64,000 bases of DNA from Arabidopsis thaliana (taxonomy: Eukaryota; Streptophyta; Magnoliopsida; Brassicales; Brassicaceae), in assembly GCF_000001735.4 (NCBI RefSeq), contig NC_003074.8, positions 7,936,101 through 8,000,100 of the forward strand, written 5' to 3'. Made by a program: the position numbers and the translations under genes. Of this stretch, positions 21,506-33,426 are shown in pieces (positions within the stretch are counted from its first letter, which is position 1; each line of letters begins with the position of its first letter). The notes beneath the pieces are model-generated. The model was not told the DNA's origin. It searched no databases and saw nothing but the letters and a program-made list of their open reading frames with translations.

Positions 21506-23753
21506 ATTACAGTTTTCTTCTCCCACGAAAGGTACACTTAACTTTCGAGGTATTTGTTGCCTATTGAATCTGGATTCTTAGTCGCAACCTAAAAAACTCG
21601 AAAGGAGGAACGAAAGTTTTTTTTTTTTTTTTTTTAATTTATAGATGAAGTCTTGGTCTCTTTGATCCTTCGATTCAGTGTTCATATTGCATAGTCTAAT
21701 ATCGGTTGAACCTGATATATACAAGTTCTCTTTACCAACATCCTTAGAAGTATATTGTGATAGTTGCTTGATGCTTTTGATGTCCCTGTTGATTCTCCTA
21801 CGTTCGTTTCTTCTTTCCTTGTTCTATCTCATCCTTTCGAATAGTGGTTCCTGCTTGTTCTTTAGGCTTTAGCCAGCCTATGGAAATGAGAATATTGAAC
21901 CAACCAAACAATGTTGCCATAGTGCCATTGTATTGATGATGTCTATGACATTGAGTTATTGTTTTTGTTTGCACTCTGGTAGTAGCTTTATGTATTTGGT
22001 CACCTTAGATTGGTGACAACAATGGTGGTGTTTAGTTTAAGCTAGCTATCTTCTTTGAATAAAAAAAAATAAAAAAAAAATTATAAATTGGTATGAAAAC
22101 AAAAATAAACATTAGATAAGAGGACTTGTATTTTGTGGGGGCTTTTGGTAACCACTATATAAATTTTGTTTTGTCTTTGTTTATAACTCTTTAATTGACA
22201 AGTTAGGTATAAAGTGTTTTGACGATTTTTTCCCCTCTACTTTCTTGTGTTCTGATAAACTTTATTACATGTCTTCATTCAAATCTTTGGTTCGCTCTGG
22301 CTTACCAATTTACACGTTTTGTTAAAGGAAGTTTGATCAGCTTCGGTTTAGGCCGTGTGATTAAGAATTTAAGATAAACCTTAACACTTATGAAAGTAAT
22401 CAAGCACTATCCGGTAGTGAAAGTTAATATAACATATAGGATTATAGTTTGGCCAATATCATAACAACTAGGATATAATTTTATGAATGTACAATATGCA
22501 GGACAAAGTACTTTGTATCTTTTGATAGAGTTACATGCACTATAAGAGAATTAAACATATTAGAAAAAAGACTAGATTATGTAAAATGTCATAATCATAT
22601 TACTATAAGACTAGCTAGACTGAGGTCAAATCAATGCATAAATTTAAATCATTATCTCTTTTGAATTCGATTATCTCCCTCACATTTTTCAAATTTCTCT
22701 ACTCACTTTTTCTATAAAGCGGAAACAGTAATCGGCGGTTCATATGTAGTCGGCCATTACGGACCCATTTAATTAGATAAATTATTCTTAGCCGTCAGTT
22801 TCATATTTCGTCTCATTCTAATTTTGTAATGTTTCTCTAACCTTTTTGTAACTATAAAATCATACTCTAATAGCAAGAGGTCTAAAAGAGTAATGGATAT
22901 TTCCCCTCAATAATGTGTTATATGTCACTGTCCCGTTTTAACATTTTGTACATATCAACAGAAAAAAGTTTTTATGATATATCCATTCCACTGATGTCAA
23001 AAAAGCAATAGCTTTAATAAAACCAAATTCAAAATTTCGTTTTTATTCTATTCTTCTGTTTTGATATCACAAAGATATTAAAAACATAGTACGAAGATTA
23101 GTTTTATATGTGTACTAATGAATCTTCTTTGTGGTTGCTTCATTATCACGTTTTAACATTTGTCACGCGTGCCCTGATTTCATTACAGCCTTTTCTACAA
23201 AACACATGCATTGTTCTTCTTCTTACATTACTACATTACACTACACAAAGAATTTCATATTAATTATAACAACATTTTTTTTTTTTTGCTATACTATATA
23301 GTTTTTTGTTATTCAATTGGTATTTTACCGGCAATGCTTCACTGGTTTCCGACTCAACGCATGTGGTGGTCAGTGGGCTTGGCCCACTTATCTCTTTCAC
23401 CTTTTTTTTTCTTTATACGAAAAATTAAAGCAAAGCTATAGTAATAGTACTTATTATTATTACCACGTCATCACCCAACTCTCTTATACTACGCATATCA
23501 CGCTAAGCTACGCGTCGACGGCGCAATATAGAAGAATATGTAATAATCGCGCCTTTAATCAGACTCCACTGAGACGTGTCGCTATTTCGAGTTGTCCACG
23601 TCACTGTTTCTTTTGTCTCTTATCTTCTTCTTCGTCTCTTTACTTTTTTCCCATTTCTAGGGTTTCTTCAATTTCACTCTCTCTCTTGAGTTTATTCTTC
23701 TCTGCTGTATCAATCAAATCAACGGAGTTTGAGTTTCTTTTCCGATTCCGGCG
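21506..23753. other. Intergenic, no gene seen
   Basis: About 2.2 kb between the XS-domain gene and FRL4A. The left part includes the probable 3' UTR of the XS gene and poly-T/poly-A runs (21619-21636, 22061-22080). The right 250 bases before the ATG at 23754 are CT-rich (23620-23740), consistent with an FRL4A leader. I find no further gene or clear repeat. Confidence 0.45.
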
Positions 23754-25786
23754 ATGGGGTCAGTCCCCGATCCAGGCGAGTTAACTGAGTTAGCTCAGCC
23801 GAGTTTCGAGGAGTTTCAGAAACAGACGTCGTTGATGACTAGCTGTACTCTTCTATGGCAAGAGCTCTCCGATCACTTCACTTCTCTAGAGCAGAATCTG
23901 ATGAAGAAATCTGAAGCGTTGAAGCAGATGATTGAAACTCTAGATAACCAGACTCAGACCTCGCTCGAGTCTCTGAAGCGTAGAGAGGTAACAATCGACC
24001 ATAGCGTTGAGATCGTAGCTGGGAAAGTAGGTGAACGAGCTAGAGCTGCTCTTGAATCGTTAGAGAAAGCTAGAGATGGTTGTGGTGATGGTTCTAATGA
24101 TGATTCCGGTGATGTTGACGATGAAGAAGGTCTTCTTTCTGCTTTGAAATCTCTTTGTCTTAAAATGGATGCGAGAGGTTTTTGGAACTTTGTGACGGCG
24201 AGGAAGAAGGAGTTGGAGAATCTCCGGTCAAAGATTCCGGCGGCGTTGGTTGATTGTGTAGATCCGGCGATGTTAGTGCTTGAAGCGATATCTGAGGTTT
24301 TTCCGGTGGATACAAGAGGAGATAAAGTTAGCAATGATTATGGATGGGCTTGTGTTGTGATTCTTGAGAGTTTAACACCTGTAATTGTTGATCCAGTGAT
24401 TGGGAAATCGAGGTTGCTTGTTACTCCGAGTGTTAAGGAGAAAGCTAAGGAGATTGCTGAGACGTGGAAGAAGAGTTTGGAAGAGAGAGGAAGGATAGAG
24501 AATGTGAAGACTCCTGATGTTCATACGTTTTTGCAGCATCTTGTTACATTTGGAATTGTTAAAAGTGAAGATCTTGCTTTGTATAGAAAGCTTGTTGTTG
24601 GATCTGCGTGGCGTAAACAGATGCCTAAGCTTGCGGTTTCTGTTGGTTTGGGTGATCAAATGCCTGGTAATCCTCTTAAGCTCTTATCTTCTACCTATTA
24701 GTTTTTTATCCTGGCATGCTCATTGTAACTTGTGAGATCATATATGGTTTTGAAATTGGCTAGTTTACTAATAGTTTAACCCATCTAGATGTATAGTTTT
24801 GGTAGGTTACAAATAGTTTACGAGTTGATTAGTCGAATATTAAGTTTGTGTGGCAAACATTGTATGGCATAGATTGTGGTGAAGTCTGAGACATTAGTGG
24901 TACAAGGTGTTATTGACCACAGACTGTGTGAAGTTGAAGCCTTTTTCTCTGTATCTCGTTTTATAATATCTGAACTTACAAGTTGTTGCGCTGTCCACAG
25001 ACATGATTGAAGAATTAATCAGCAGGGGACAACAGCTTGATGCTGTTCATTTTACTTATGAAGTTGGGCTTGTGGATAAGTTCCCTCCTGTTCCTTTGCT
25101 CAAAGCTTATCTAAGGGACGCAAAGAAGTCAGCAGCTTCTATCATGGAGGACTCTAGCAATACTGGCCGAGCTACGGTATCTACTCATTGCATCTACTCA
25201 TTTCTATCGCAGCTAAATATTTTTATCTGTGCGTCCCTGAAAGTTAATATCTTCCTTGTTATGTTTTCTTCCTAAGCATCTCGTGGCGCGCAAGGAGCAA
25301 TCAGCACTTAAGGCGGTTTTAAAATGCATAGAAGAGTACAAACTCGAGGAAGAGTTCCCTCCAGAGAACCTCAAGAAACGGTTGGATCAGCTAGAGAAGA
25401 CCAAAACCGAGAAGAGAAAGCCAGCAGCTGTTCCTGCCAACAAAAGAACCCGAGCCAGCTACAACGGTCCAATGCCACCAGCCAAAGCCGGGCGTATCAC
25501 AAACGCATACGTCTCTTCCTTCCCGTTCATCAGATCACCCTCTCACTCTCCTCAATACGCTTCACCAGCAGCTTACCCATCCCCACCTACAACAGTCTAC
25601 AGCAACAGAAGCCCACCTTATCCATACTCTCCGGAGATCATCCCAGGCTCATACCAAGGCTCTCCTATCGGTTACCCAGCGTACAACGGTTATTGTAATG
25701 GTCCAGTTCCTGCTCCAGCTCCTCCAGTTTACCACCCACACCATCATCAACACCACCAATTCCACCATCAGCAACATTACTACTGA
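23754..25786 (+). CDS. FRL4A: FRIGIDA-like protein
   Basis: Three exons, 23754-24666, 25001-25176 and 25277-25786, give 532 residues, the length I recall for FRL4A. N-terminal residues 40-110 are a likely coiled coil (LEQNLMKKSEALKQMIETLD). The FRIGIDA-like domain follows, with KSLCLKMDARGFWNFVTARKK, IPAALVDCVDPAMLVLEAI, FLQHLVTFGI, VSVGLGDQMPDMIEELISRG and FTYEVGLVDKFPPVPLLKAYL blocks. After a basic stretch (KTKTEKRKPAAVPANKRTR) the C-terminus is Pro/Tyr/Ser-rich and ends in a His/Gln tail. FRIGIDA relatives act in the nucleus; FRI itself scaffolds a complex that activates FLC. FRL4 members have no established vernalization role that I can cite. The low-complexity tail is the least conserved and most likely variable part. 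Confidence 0.92.
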
Positions 25787-26342
25787 ATTAGAAGACAGTG
25801 TGACAACAAAACAAGGAAGAAGATTGGTAATAACCAACAAATCACTGATACTGTGACAACTGCTACTACTCTGGTGTTCTCTCTCTCTGGGTCTATTGTC
25901 TTCCTACGTCGTCGTTTTTGTCTGTAATATCTCTTTCTCAGCCTAACTCTCTTAGTAACTTAGCTTATATCCTCTGGTGTGTTTATTATTAATCGCATAT
26001 AAAACAAAACTCAAGCTTTTGTAATGTCTAATATTCAGTCAACAAACTTATATTTCTGTACTCTGTTAATCGAATGACAAACTTCTCTTCGTCACCAACT
26101 ATCTCCGATCAAATCTAACATCGGAGGTCGTTGCTTTGAAGACATACCCACCAGTTCTCTGTTGAATTGCATTTCTTCTTCATTGAGCAAAGTGGTGATT
26201 CAATTTCGGTACAAGACACAAAGCCAGTGGTGAGAAATTTCTCTTTACCAACCTTGCACACCAGATGTTCGACGATATGTCTCTTTGAAATCTTACCGTT
26301 TAGTTTTCACGTGCGTTTTCAGAATTGGTCTCTTTTCCTTCA
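25787..26342. other. FRL4A 3' flank and promoter of the L18-like gene
   Basis: A 556-bp spacer between same-strand genes. The left half has CT-rich and AT-rich sequence consistent with a 3' UTR (AATAAT/ATATAAAA near 25990). The right half is presumably promoter and leader of the gene at 26343. Nothing else recognised. Confidence 0.4.
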
Positions 26343-27278
26343 ATGGCTTTGATGGTTTTGAGAAGAAAGTGTCTCCGTTTGCCAGATTTTATCTCCGTTT
26401 TTCGACCTGCACCGCGTTGCTTCTCCTCGAGATTTTCCAACAGTGAAAGTGGTAAAGTTACAGTGACTGGTTTGAGTGGTTGTGGTATAGAAACTGTGGA
26501 TGATGATGTTTGGCATGTTTCATCATCTTTATCCCAAGCTTGGAGACAGTTCCAAGCAGACACTGCAAAAAACTCTCCCGTTACAATACAAGGAGTAAGA
26601 GAAACAATACTCGATGATGAAGATCCCGATCACGATGAAATCGATAACATGAGAATTCGCGGTGATCTTTTCTTCAAGCTCGATCGAGGTTCAAAAGAAT
26701 TCGAGGAATACAACTATGACTTCCACCGCAAGAATCAACACAAGAACGCTAAAAAGGAGCAAAACCAAGAAGAAGAAACAAAGATAAAGAAGGATAACAA
26801 GAAGGAAGTTCGTGACGAATACAAGAAGAGAAATGACTCTTTCACAGGTGAGACGGATCATCCTAATGAAGCTGTGAAGAAGAGAGAAAGAACATTTACG
26901 TTTAACCAACTCACGGCGCCATTTCACTACCCGTTTTGCTTAGACATATACATCTCGAAAGAGTCTGTACGAGCATGTGTGATTCACAGGGTGACTAGTA
27001 AGGTTGTAACTGTGGCTCATTCGATTTCAAAAGACATGAAATTCGATCTTGGTTCGAGAAGAAACGTTGCAGCTTGCGCTGCGGTTGGGGCAGTTCTTGC
27101 TCAAAGAAGTTTGGAAGATGACATACATGATGTTATATACACTCCTAGGAAAGGAGATAAAATTGAAGGTAAGCTTCAGGTCGTGCTTCAAGCTCTTATT
27201 GACAATGGTGTTAATGTTAAAGTGAAGCTTAAGCAGAGGAAACTTAAGAAGAAGACTAGTCATCTAATGATGGCCTAG
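26343..27278 (+). CDS. Ribosomal protein uL18 (L18p/L5e) family, probably mitochondrial
   Basis: A single exon of 311 residues; the ATG at 26343 is the first in frame. Residues 1-40 are rich in Arg, Leu, Ser and Phe and lack acidic residues (MALMVLRRKCLRLPDF...RCFSSRFSNSE), a typical mitochondrial presequence with a plausible cut near RCF/SS. A charged linker (about 90-185) is very Lys/Glu-rich. The C-terminal ~110 residues carry the uL18 fold: FCLDIYISKESVRACVIHRVTSKVVTVAHS, RRNVAACAAVGAVLAQRSLEDDI and KIEGKLQVVLQALIDNGVNVK. This is longer than bacterial L18 (~117 residues) because of the presequence and linker. A role in the organellar large subunit is inferred; direct 5S rRNA binding cannot be judged from sequence alone. 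Confidence 0.85.
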   Translation: MALMVLRRKCLRLPDFISVFRPAPRCFSSRFSNSESGKVTVTGLSGCGIETVDDDVWHVSSSLSQAWRQFQADTAKNSPVTIQGVRETILDDEDPDHDEIDNMRIRGDLFFKLDRGSKEFEEYNYDFHRKNQHKNAKKEQNQEEETKIKKDNKKEVRDEYKKRNDSFTGETDHPNEAVKKRERTFTFNQLTAPFHYPFCLDIYISKESVRACVIHRVTSKVVTVAHSISKDMKFDLGSRRNVAACAAVGAVLAQRSLEDDIHDVIYTPRKGDKIEGKLQVVLQALIDNGVNVKVKLKQRKLKKKTSHLMMA

Positions 27279-27754
27279 AGGACTGAAATTTTCTAGTTTG
27301 TAATATGGGCCCAGAAGATATGTTTCTGTGTGGGGCCCAAAAAATGTTATCCGTTTCATTTCTACGTTTCTTGTCGGGTCAAAGTGTTGACTTTCTAACA
27401 ATGATATCATCGTTTTCTTATACGTAACTTCTCTGCTCTTCCATAGCCGATCGACCTTTGTTCACAATTCCCACCGATTTTTATTTGCTAGATCGATATA
27501 TTTTCAGGTATGATGATATATATATCATGGTTTGTTTATTCATCTGGAAAGTTTTTGATGCATCATGATCAGGACAAAGTTGGCGTGAAATGAAAAGTTT
27601 TAAATAAGTTTTTTTTTTTTGTTGTTGTTGTAAACCTATAATCAGATGATGAGATGATCCTATATTAATCGAATATTTTGATTAATTATACATGATATTT
27701 AACAATTGCATTCATCTTTTTTCTTTTGTGAAATCTAAGCAGTGAGCTTGAAAC
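27279..27754. promoter_or_regulatory. OASA2 promoter and leader intron
   Basis: A short spacer with two GGGCCC palindromes (near 27307 and 27335; site-II-like GGCCCA/TGGGCC). A likely leader exon ends at CAG|GTATGA (27508) and an acceptor lies at AAGCAG (27742), so the OASA2 5' UTR probably has a ~235-nt intron. Splice sites are inferred from motifs only. Confidence 0.4.
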
Positions 27755-29651
27755 ATGGCTTCAGTGGCTCCTAAAATCGCTAAAGATGTAACTGAAGTAA
27801 GTAACCTCCAAGATTATGTCTTTCTTCAACTATGTCTTGTCAGTAAATGTTTTTTTTTTAATTGATATTTTTTATTATTTGGGAGCAGCTAATAGGGAAC
27901 ACTCCATTAGTGTATCTAAACAAAGTAGCTAAAGATTGTGTTGGTCATGTTGCTGCTAAGCTTGAGATGATGGAACCATGTTCTAGCGTCAAAGACAGGT
28001 GCTTCCGAAAAGTTTAAAAGCTCTGTTTTCTAGTTTCTCTGTTAGTGACAAAAGAAACAAATACTTGTACTTTGTTCTTTTTTGTTGCAGGATTGGTTAT
28101 AGTATGATTGCTGATGCAGAAGCTAAAGGACTTATTAAACCGGGAGAGGTCTGTTTTTTTTTTTAAATGGAAGCTATTAGTCAGATTCTTCATTTGTTAG
28201 TTTTTGAGATTTTTAACTTTTGAGTTTTTTCTTTAGAGTGTGTTGATTGAGCCAACAAGTGGGAACACTGGAGTTGGTTTAGCATTTACTGCAGCTGCAA
28301 AGGGCTATAAGCTTGTTATAACAATGCCAGCTTCAATGAGTATAGAGAGAAGAATCATTCTCTTAGCTTTTGGAGCTGAGTTGATTCTTACTGATCCGGC
28401 TAAAGGTATGAAAGGTGCTGTTGCAAAGGCGGAGGAGATTTTGGCGAAAACACCTAATGGTTATATGCTTCAACAGTTTGAGAATCCTGCTAATCCAAAG
28501 GTAATTACTATTTAGTTTAAGTGCCTTAGTGGATTTGAAGTCAGATACTTATAACATAGTATTGTGTTCATTGCAGATCCATTATGAGACTACTGGACCT
28601 GAGATATGGAAAGGTTCTGGTGGAAAAGTGGATGGCTTTGTTTCTGGTATTGGTACTGGTGGTACCTGAACAGGTGCTGGGAAGTATCTCAAGGAACAGA
28701 ACACAAACATAAAGGTGAATTTCATTTACTTATACAATCAGACTCTTTCTTAGTAAACTCAAAACTTGTCTCATTTGTTTTCTCATCTTATAGCTGTATG
28801 GTGTCGAGCCTGTTGAAAGCCCTATTCTGTCCGGTGGAAAGCCAGGTTTGTCCTCAATAAGGAACTCTTTGGCACACTTTTTCTTCTTTTACTTTGCTCA
28901 CATGTTAGTCTTGAGTGTTCATTATGAGGTCCTTCTAACTTTTGGTGTTCATATCAAGATTCATTGAATTTCAGCCTAACACATTGGTAAAAATGCTCAG
29001 GTCCCCACAAAATTCAAGGTATAGGTGCTGGTTTTATTCCAGGCATTTTGGATGTTGATCTTATAGATGAAGTTGTTCAGGTAAGGTTTCATACCAATAT
29101 CATCTTGCTGACTCCAAAACACACCTTACATTTCTTAGTTGCCTCTTATAGTTTTGTAACGCTTACGCAGGTTTCAAGTGAAGAATCCATTGACATGGCA
29201 AGGCTTCTTGCTAGGGAAGAGGGTCTGTTAGTAAGTGCTTCACATTTTGCCTCATCAGATTTTTCTGTTAAGCCAAAAATGTCTTGATTCAGCTTTATCC
29301 TCACCATTATGATTCAAACCTCACCATGAAAATAAAAACAGGTCCTTGATCGTTATCACATTTGTCTCCTCCTATGTACTGTAGGTGGGAATCTCATCTG
29401 GAGCAGCAGCTACTGCAGCAATCAAACTTGCAAAGAGGCCAGAAAATGCTGGGAAGCTTATAGTGGTACGTTTTTTCCAAAGCTAAAGAACAAACAGTGA
29501 ACTCATGGAAGCTTAAGAGTCGATCTTATAATAAGAGATGTGAAACTGAATGTTTCAGGCGGTGTTTCCGAGTTTCGGGGAAAGATATCTATCGACTGTA
29601 CTGTTTGATGCAGCAAGGAAAGAGGCAGAGACTATGACCTTTGAGCCCTGA
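27755..29651 (+). pseudogene. OASA2: O-acetylserine (thiol)lyase homologue with internal stop (truncated cysteine synthase)
   Basis: Ten exons are recognisable: 27755-27796, 27889-27998, 28091-28148, 28237-28500, 28577-28714, 28794-28845, 29001-29080, 29171-29230, 29385-29465 and 29559-29651. They encode a cytosolic-type cysteine synthase. The PLP lysine motif [11 protein letters not shown], the PTSGNTGVG loop and a C-terminal [13 protein letters not shown] are all present. In exon 5 the conserved GTGGTxTGAGKY loop has TGA at 28667-28669, so translation stops after 188 residues, which loses the C-terminal half. Every later exon keeps its splice sites and frame. From memory this locus is annotated as a putative inactive cysteine synthase of 188 residues. 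The truncated product would lack much of the PLP site and dimer surface, so activity is unlikely. Transcripts may be subject to nonsense-mediated decay. Confidence 0.9.
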
Positions 29652-29965
29652 ATCTGTTCCCCTTTCTTCTTGGTGATACAAATAAATGATCTTTCTTCCA
29701 ACATATATATCTTCAGATTCTGTCTGTATCTTGTCATTTGTGAGAACTCAAAAGTAGTTTGTCTGCTACTATGAACAATCCATTTCTAGAAAGTTTCTGG
29801 TTGAGTTTTTGCTCTCTCTATTTGAAATCTTGTGTGATCAAAAACAGTGACGAGAGGACAACTACATCTACTTTATAAATAGCCCCAAGCTTGGTACAAT
29901 ATTTTAGTGATTTGGAATTACAAACAAAAATATTTTCTTTATCTCTTGTAGATCAGATTAGACAA

Positions 29966-31825
29966 TCAAGAAAGCATATCCAAAAAGCTTTTATCCAATC
30001 TACGATCTGATAACATATCAATAACCATCTTTATGGTGGAAGAATCTGCAGAGAACCCACACACCTTCATTTCTTCTATGAGTTCAACTGAAGAGATTAG
30101 ACCACTACCTCCAAGATGTGCCCTGATAAGAATGTTGTACGTAAAATCATCCGGAGTACACCCATCCTCCTTCATTTTTCTAAACAGCATATCGGCTTCA
30201 GACAACGAGCCTTTCTTACATAGTCCTCCAATCATTACATTGTATGTCACGACATCAGGTTTCACTCCTTTGTCAGAGAGGCTACAGAATAAACTCCAAG
30301 CATCATCGACCTTACTAGCATTGCACATCCCGTGAATGATGATATTATAGATACCAATACCAAGAGTCATCCTACTCTTCTGCATTTTCTCAAATATCTC
30401 CAATGCTTTATTTAGTTCACCATTGTCACACAAACCATCCAGCAAAATACCATAAGTTACAACACTTGGTGGCACACCACGAGAAACCATCTCTTGGAAG
30501 AGTTCTTTGGCGGCGTTAAGTTTTCCCGATTGACAAAACCCTAGGACAAGAGTGTTATAAGTGATTGTATTAGGAATCAATCCTTTCGAAGAAATCTCAC
30601 GAAAAAGTCTCATACCATCATCAACTCTCTTAGCTTTGCAGTAGCTATTTATGAGAATACTATAAGTCACGATGTCAGGTTCGCACCCTTTGCTAACCAT
30701 CAGATCAAACATCTGATTAGCCTCATGTAAGCAATTCTCCTTACAAAACCCATCAATTAATGAATTATATGTAATGGTGTCAGGAGCTATACCTCTTGTG
30801 ATCATCTCATTGTACAACTCTTTAGCCTCTAGAAGCTTCCCCTCTTTCACAAAAACATCAATCAAAGCACTAAATGTGACAACATCGGGAATGATATTCC
30901 TTCCAATCATCTCCCTCAACATCTTTGCACCATCATCCCATTTACCGTCGTTACAAAGACCTCCTATAAGAGAACTATACGTAACAACATCAGCTTTAAT
31001 CCCTTTCATCTCCATCTCATTGAAAAGGCTAAGCGCATCGTCAAAGCTCCCATCTTTACAAAGACTATCAATAACAATACTATACTGAACAACACTAGCT
31101 TTGATATTTCTTTCTTCCATCTTTCTAAACAAATCCAAAGCCAAAGCAGAGTTCCCTGACTTACACAGTCTATTCAAAACCGGTCCATAAGTAACCTCAT
31201 CAGGTTGAAAACCATACTCAACCATCCTATCAATCAAAACCAAAGCTTCAGACACTCTACCCTTTAGACAAAGTCCATTGATCAGAGTGCTAACGGTTAC
31301 AAGATCCGGTCTTTGCTTCATTTCCACCATCCGATCAACTAACGCAACCGCTTCAGAAACTCTACCCTCGAGGCAAAACCCGTTAACCAAAGTCGAAAAC
31401 GTGATTGTATCAGGCTCATACCCAAGCTTCCAAGCTCTCCCAAGAACAGAAAATGCGAAAAGAAGTTTCTTTTTTCTACAATAGCAATTGATCATAATGG
31501 TCATAGTATACATGTCATGCTCAATCCCATTCAACTCCATTCCCTTGCAGAAACCTAACACTAAATCATACTGTTTCGTTCTAGCAACAGCACTACACAA
31601 TCTATTGAAATCGATTGGAGTAGGTAAAGGACGAGATTGAATCATGGATTCGAAGAGATCAATAGCATCATTAACCTTAATATCAACAATCCCATTCCTT
31701 AATCTCTCTTTATAAGAAAGCTTCGCTTCGGTGATACTAGAATAGTGTAATAAAGAAGTACCTTTCTCAAGAATCTGAGTAAAGTTCGAAGCTTTTCGAT
31801 TTAGAGGAATCAATCTCTGTATCAT
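29966..31825 (-). CDS. P-class pentatricopeptide repeat protein, RFL-like, mitochondrial
   Basis: A single exon of 619 residues from the ATG at 31825 (MIQRLIPLNRK). The frame is open a further 29 codons upstream, but that extension is hydrophobic and I take the internal Met, which gives a basic targeting sequence. From about residue 70 onward the protein is tandem 35-residue PPR motifs with the usual DVVTYxxLIxGLCKxGKxxEAxxLFxEMxxxGIxP pattern, about 15 in all. There are no E, DYW or other C-terminal domains. The YNSLIDGFCKE-type repeats and the intronless structure resemble the restorer-of-fertility-like (RFL) clade, whose members bind mitochondrial transcripts. RNA target unknown. Residues 5 and 35 of each motif could be used to predict it. 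Confidence 0.93.
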   Translation of the reverse strand: MIQRLIPLNRKASNFTQILEKGTSLLHYSSITEAKLSYKERLRNGIVDIKVNDAIDLFESMIQSRPLPTPIDFNRLCSAVARTKQYDLVLGFCKGMELNGIEHDMYTMTIMINCYCRKKKLLFAFSVLGRAWKLGYEPDTITFSTLVNGFCLEGRVSEAVALVDRMVEMKQRPDLVTVSTLINGLCLKGRVSEALVLIDRMVEYGFQPDEVTYGPVLNRLCKSGNSALALDLFRKMEERNIKASVVQYSIVIDSLCKDGSFDDALSLFNEMEMKGIKADVVTYSSLIGGLCNDGKWDDGAKMLREMIGRNIIPDVVTFSALIDVFVKEGKLLEAKELYNEMITRGIAPDTITYNSLIDGFCKENCLHEANQMFDLMVSKGCEPDIVTYSILINSYCKAKRVDDGMRLFREISSKGLIPNTITYNTLVLGFCQSGKLNAAKELFQEMVSRGVPPSVVTYGILLDGLCDNGELNKALEIFEKMQKSRMTLGIGIYNIIIHGMCNASKVDDAWSLFCSLSDKGVKPDVVTYNVMIGGLCKKGSLSEADMLFRKMKEDGCTPDDFTYNILIRAHLGGSGLISSVELIEEMKVCGFSADSSTIKMVIDMLSDRRLDKSFLDMLS

Positions 31826-32979
31826 CTTCTTCAATGAATGAATCGTTGGTCCTTTGTGCTGTGTGAGAGAGAAGAGAAGAAGAAGGAAATGAAAATTCCG
31901 GTTTTGATTCATTCATATATTTAAACCCGGTTCAATGTTTTGATTTAAAAATCAAAGCGGTTTTAATTGGGAAAGGTACGAGTTAAACCCAACCTTGTTT
32001 CTTCATCTTCCTCACTCTCTGCGCCGCGTTTGCTTCCATCGTTCTCTCGATTGTTTCCTCTCAAGCGAAGCTTCTTCTTCTTCGATCTTCTTCCTCGTGT
32101 GTGGATTCGTTTCTGAAAGTAAGTATTTTTGTTAGTTGTTGATTTTTTTTTGTGGTTCAAATGGTCTTAAGATTTGTGTCGATATCGATCTCGGAGTAAA
32201 CAGAATCTAGCTCTGGAATCGTAGAAATTTTCACTGAGACTTCTTAGATCCCAATCAAGCTTCGTTAATGTTAGAAAATTAGCTTAGATCATGGAATATA
32301 TGTGTTGAGAGTTGATATAAGTAGACGTTGAAACCCTAGTTTGGAGAAATAGCCCTGATTGTTGAAAAGGATGTTAAATTGGTTGTTGTTATCGTTTCTA
32401 TGTTTGAGTCTCTGTTGCCATAGTTTGAGATTGGAGTATTATGTAGGAGATGATACACTGTTAGTGAACTCATATACGTCTACTTTGTGGAATGTTCTGT
32501 GTTGGTTGCTTCTACTTGTATAAGTGTATTTGATGCTATGAGACTGATGGATTCTGAAGGATAAGCTATGTCATTGGTTTAGATGTGGCTGTTGTAGTAT
32601 TTAGATCTATTTGATGGAAAAGGGCGTGATTGTTCGTGACAAGATAGTGATGGAATGATTGTAGGATTGATCTTGATCTGGTAAAAGCCTTATGCTTCAC
32701 CATGTTTTGTATTTTATAACTTCTGAGAGAATAATGAATTAAGTATGAATCATTCTTGAGGTAAGATAGTTCTCTGCATTGGTTAAGTGATTAGTATTCT
32801 TTCCAATGTGCTTGGAATTGTTTTGTAACAATTGTGTTTTTCGGTTCGTAGTTGTGTCAGATGCAAATGTTTCTCTGAGTGTTGTTGTTTGAGTTTCTTT
32901 ATTGATTTACTCTCATTTTTTGCTTCAACTATGCAATTCGTGATTTCTTGGATCTAATTTCTGTAGTAGGATCGAAGTA
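31826..32979 (+). promoter_or_regulatory. PPR/PFD2 divergent promoter and PFD2 leader intron
   Basis: The spacer between the divergent PPR and PFD2 genes. A CT-rich exon-like stretch (about 32000-32118) ends at a good donor AAAG|GTAAGTAT (or AAA|GTAAGT, 32119). It is followed by ~850 bp of T-rich intron-like DNA and an acceptor at CTGTAG (32966) just before the PFD2 ATG at 32980. So PFD2 probably has a long 5'-UTR intron, common in constitutively expressed plant genes. Inferred from splice motifs. Confidence 0.5.
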
Positions 32980-33426
32980 ATGGCCAGCAAATCTGGAAGC
33001 GGTGGCCTAAGAGAACCGCCGAATGAGCAAGCTGTTTTGAACATGTATGAAGGCAAGAGATCAGAGCTAAGCCAAATCTACTCCAACATAACCGACCTCG
33101 AGATGCAAGTGAGCGAACATTCTCTGGTCATTAACGCCATTCAGCCTCTCGACCAATCGAGGAAATGCTTCCGCATGATAGGAGGCGTTCTTGTCGAAAG
33201 AACCATCAAAGAGGTACTACCAGCTGTCCAACGTAACAAGGACGGACTTGAAGAGGTTGTGAGGAAGCTATACGAGACATTGGAGAAAAAGAAGAAAGAT
33301 CTTACAGAGTTTGAAGCTAAGTATAAGATCAGGATAACGAAACAAGAAGATAACAAGGAAGGAGGTAACAAGAAGGAAGGTAATGCTCAAGGTGTTCTTG
33401 TTGGAGCTGCCAGTTCAAGCCAGTAA
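32980..33426 (+). CDS. PFD2: Prefoldin subunit 2
   Basis: A single coding exon of 148 residues. Prefoldin is a hexameric cytosolic chaperone that hands unfolded actin and tubulin to the CCT chaperonin; subunit 2 is a beta-type subunit. The frame shows the expected helix-hairpin-helix: an N-terminal coiled coil (residues ~20-50), the conserved hairpin CFRMIGGVLVERTIKEVLP and a C-terminal coiled coil (KDGLEEVVRKLYETLEKKKK). The charged tail (GGNKKEGNAQG) is usual for plant PFD2. Length fits the family. It is preceded by a probable ~850-nt leader intron. A decayed copy lies at 34931-35337 as part of a tandem duplication with the neighbouring LEA gene. Confidence 0.95.
   Translation: MASKSGSGGLREPPNEQAVLNMYEGKRSELSQIYSNITDLEMQVSEHSLVINAIQPLDQSRKCFRMIGGVLVERTIKEVLPAVQRNKDGLEEVVRKLYETLEKKKKDLTEFEAKYKIRITKQEDNKEGGNKKEGNAQGVLVGAASSSQ

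Noticed and set aside
29966..31912. Extended PPR start 29 codons upstream of the chosen ATG
   Set aside because: The extension begins at a non-ATG codon; the ATG at 31825 gives a better basic targeting sequence.
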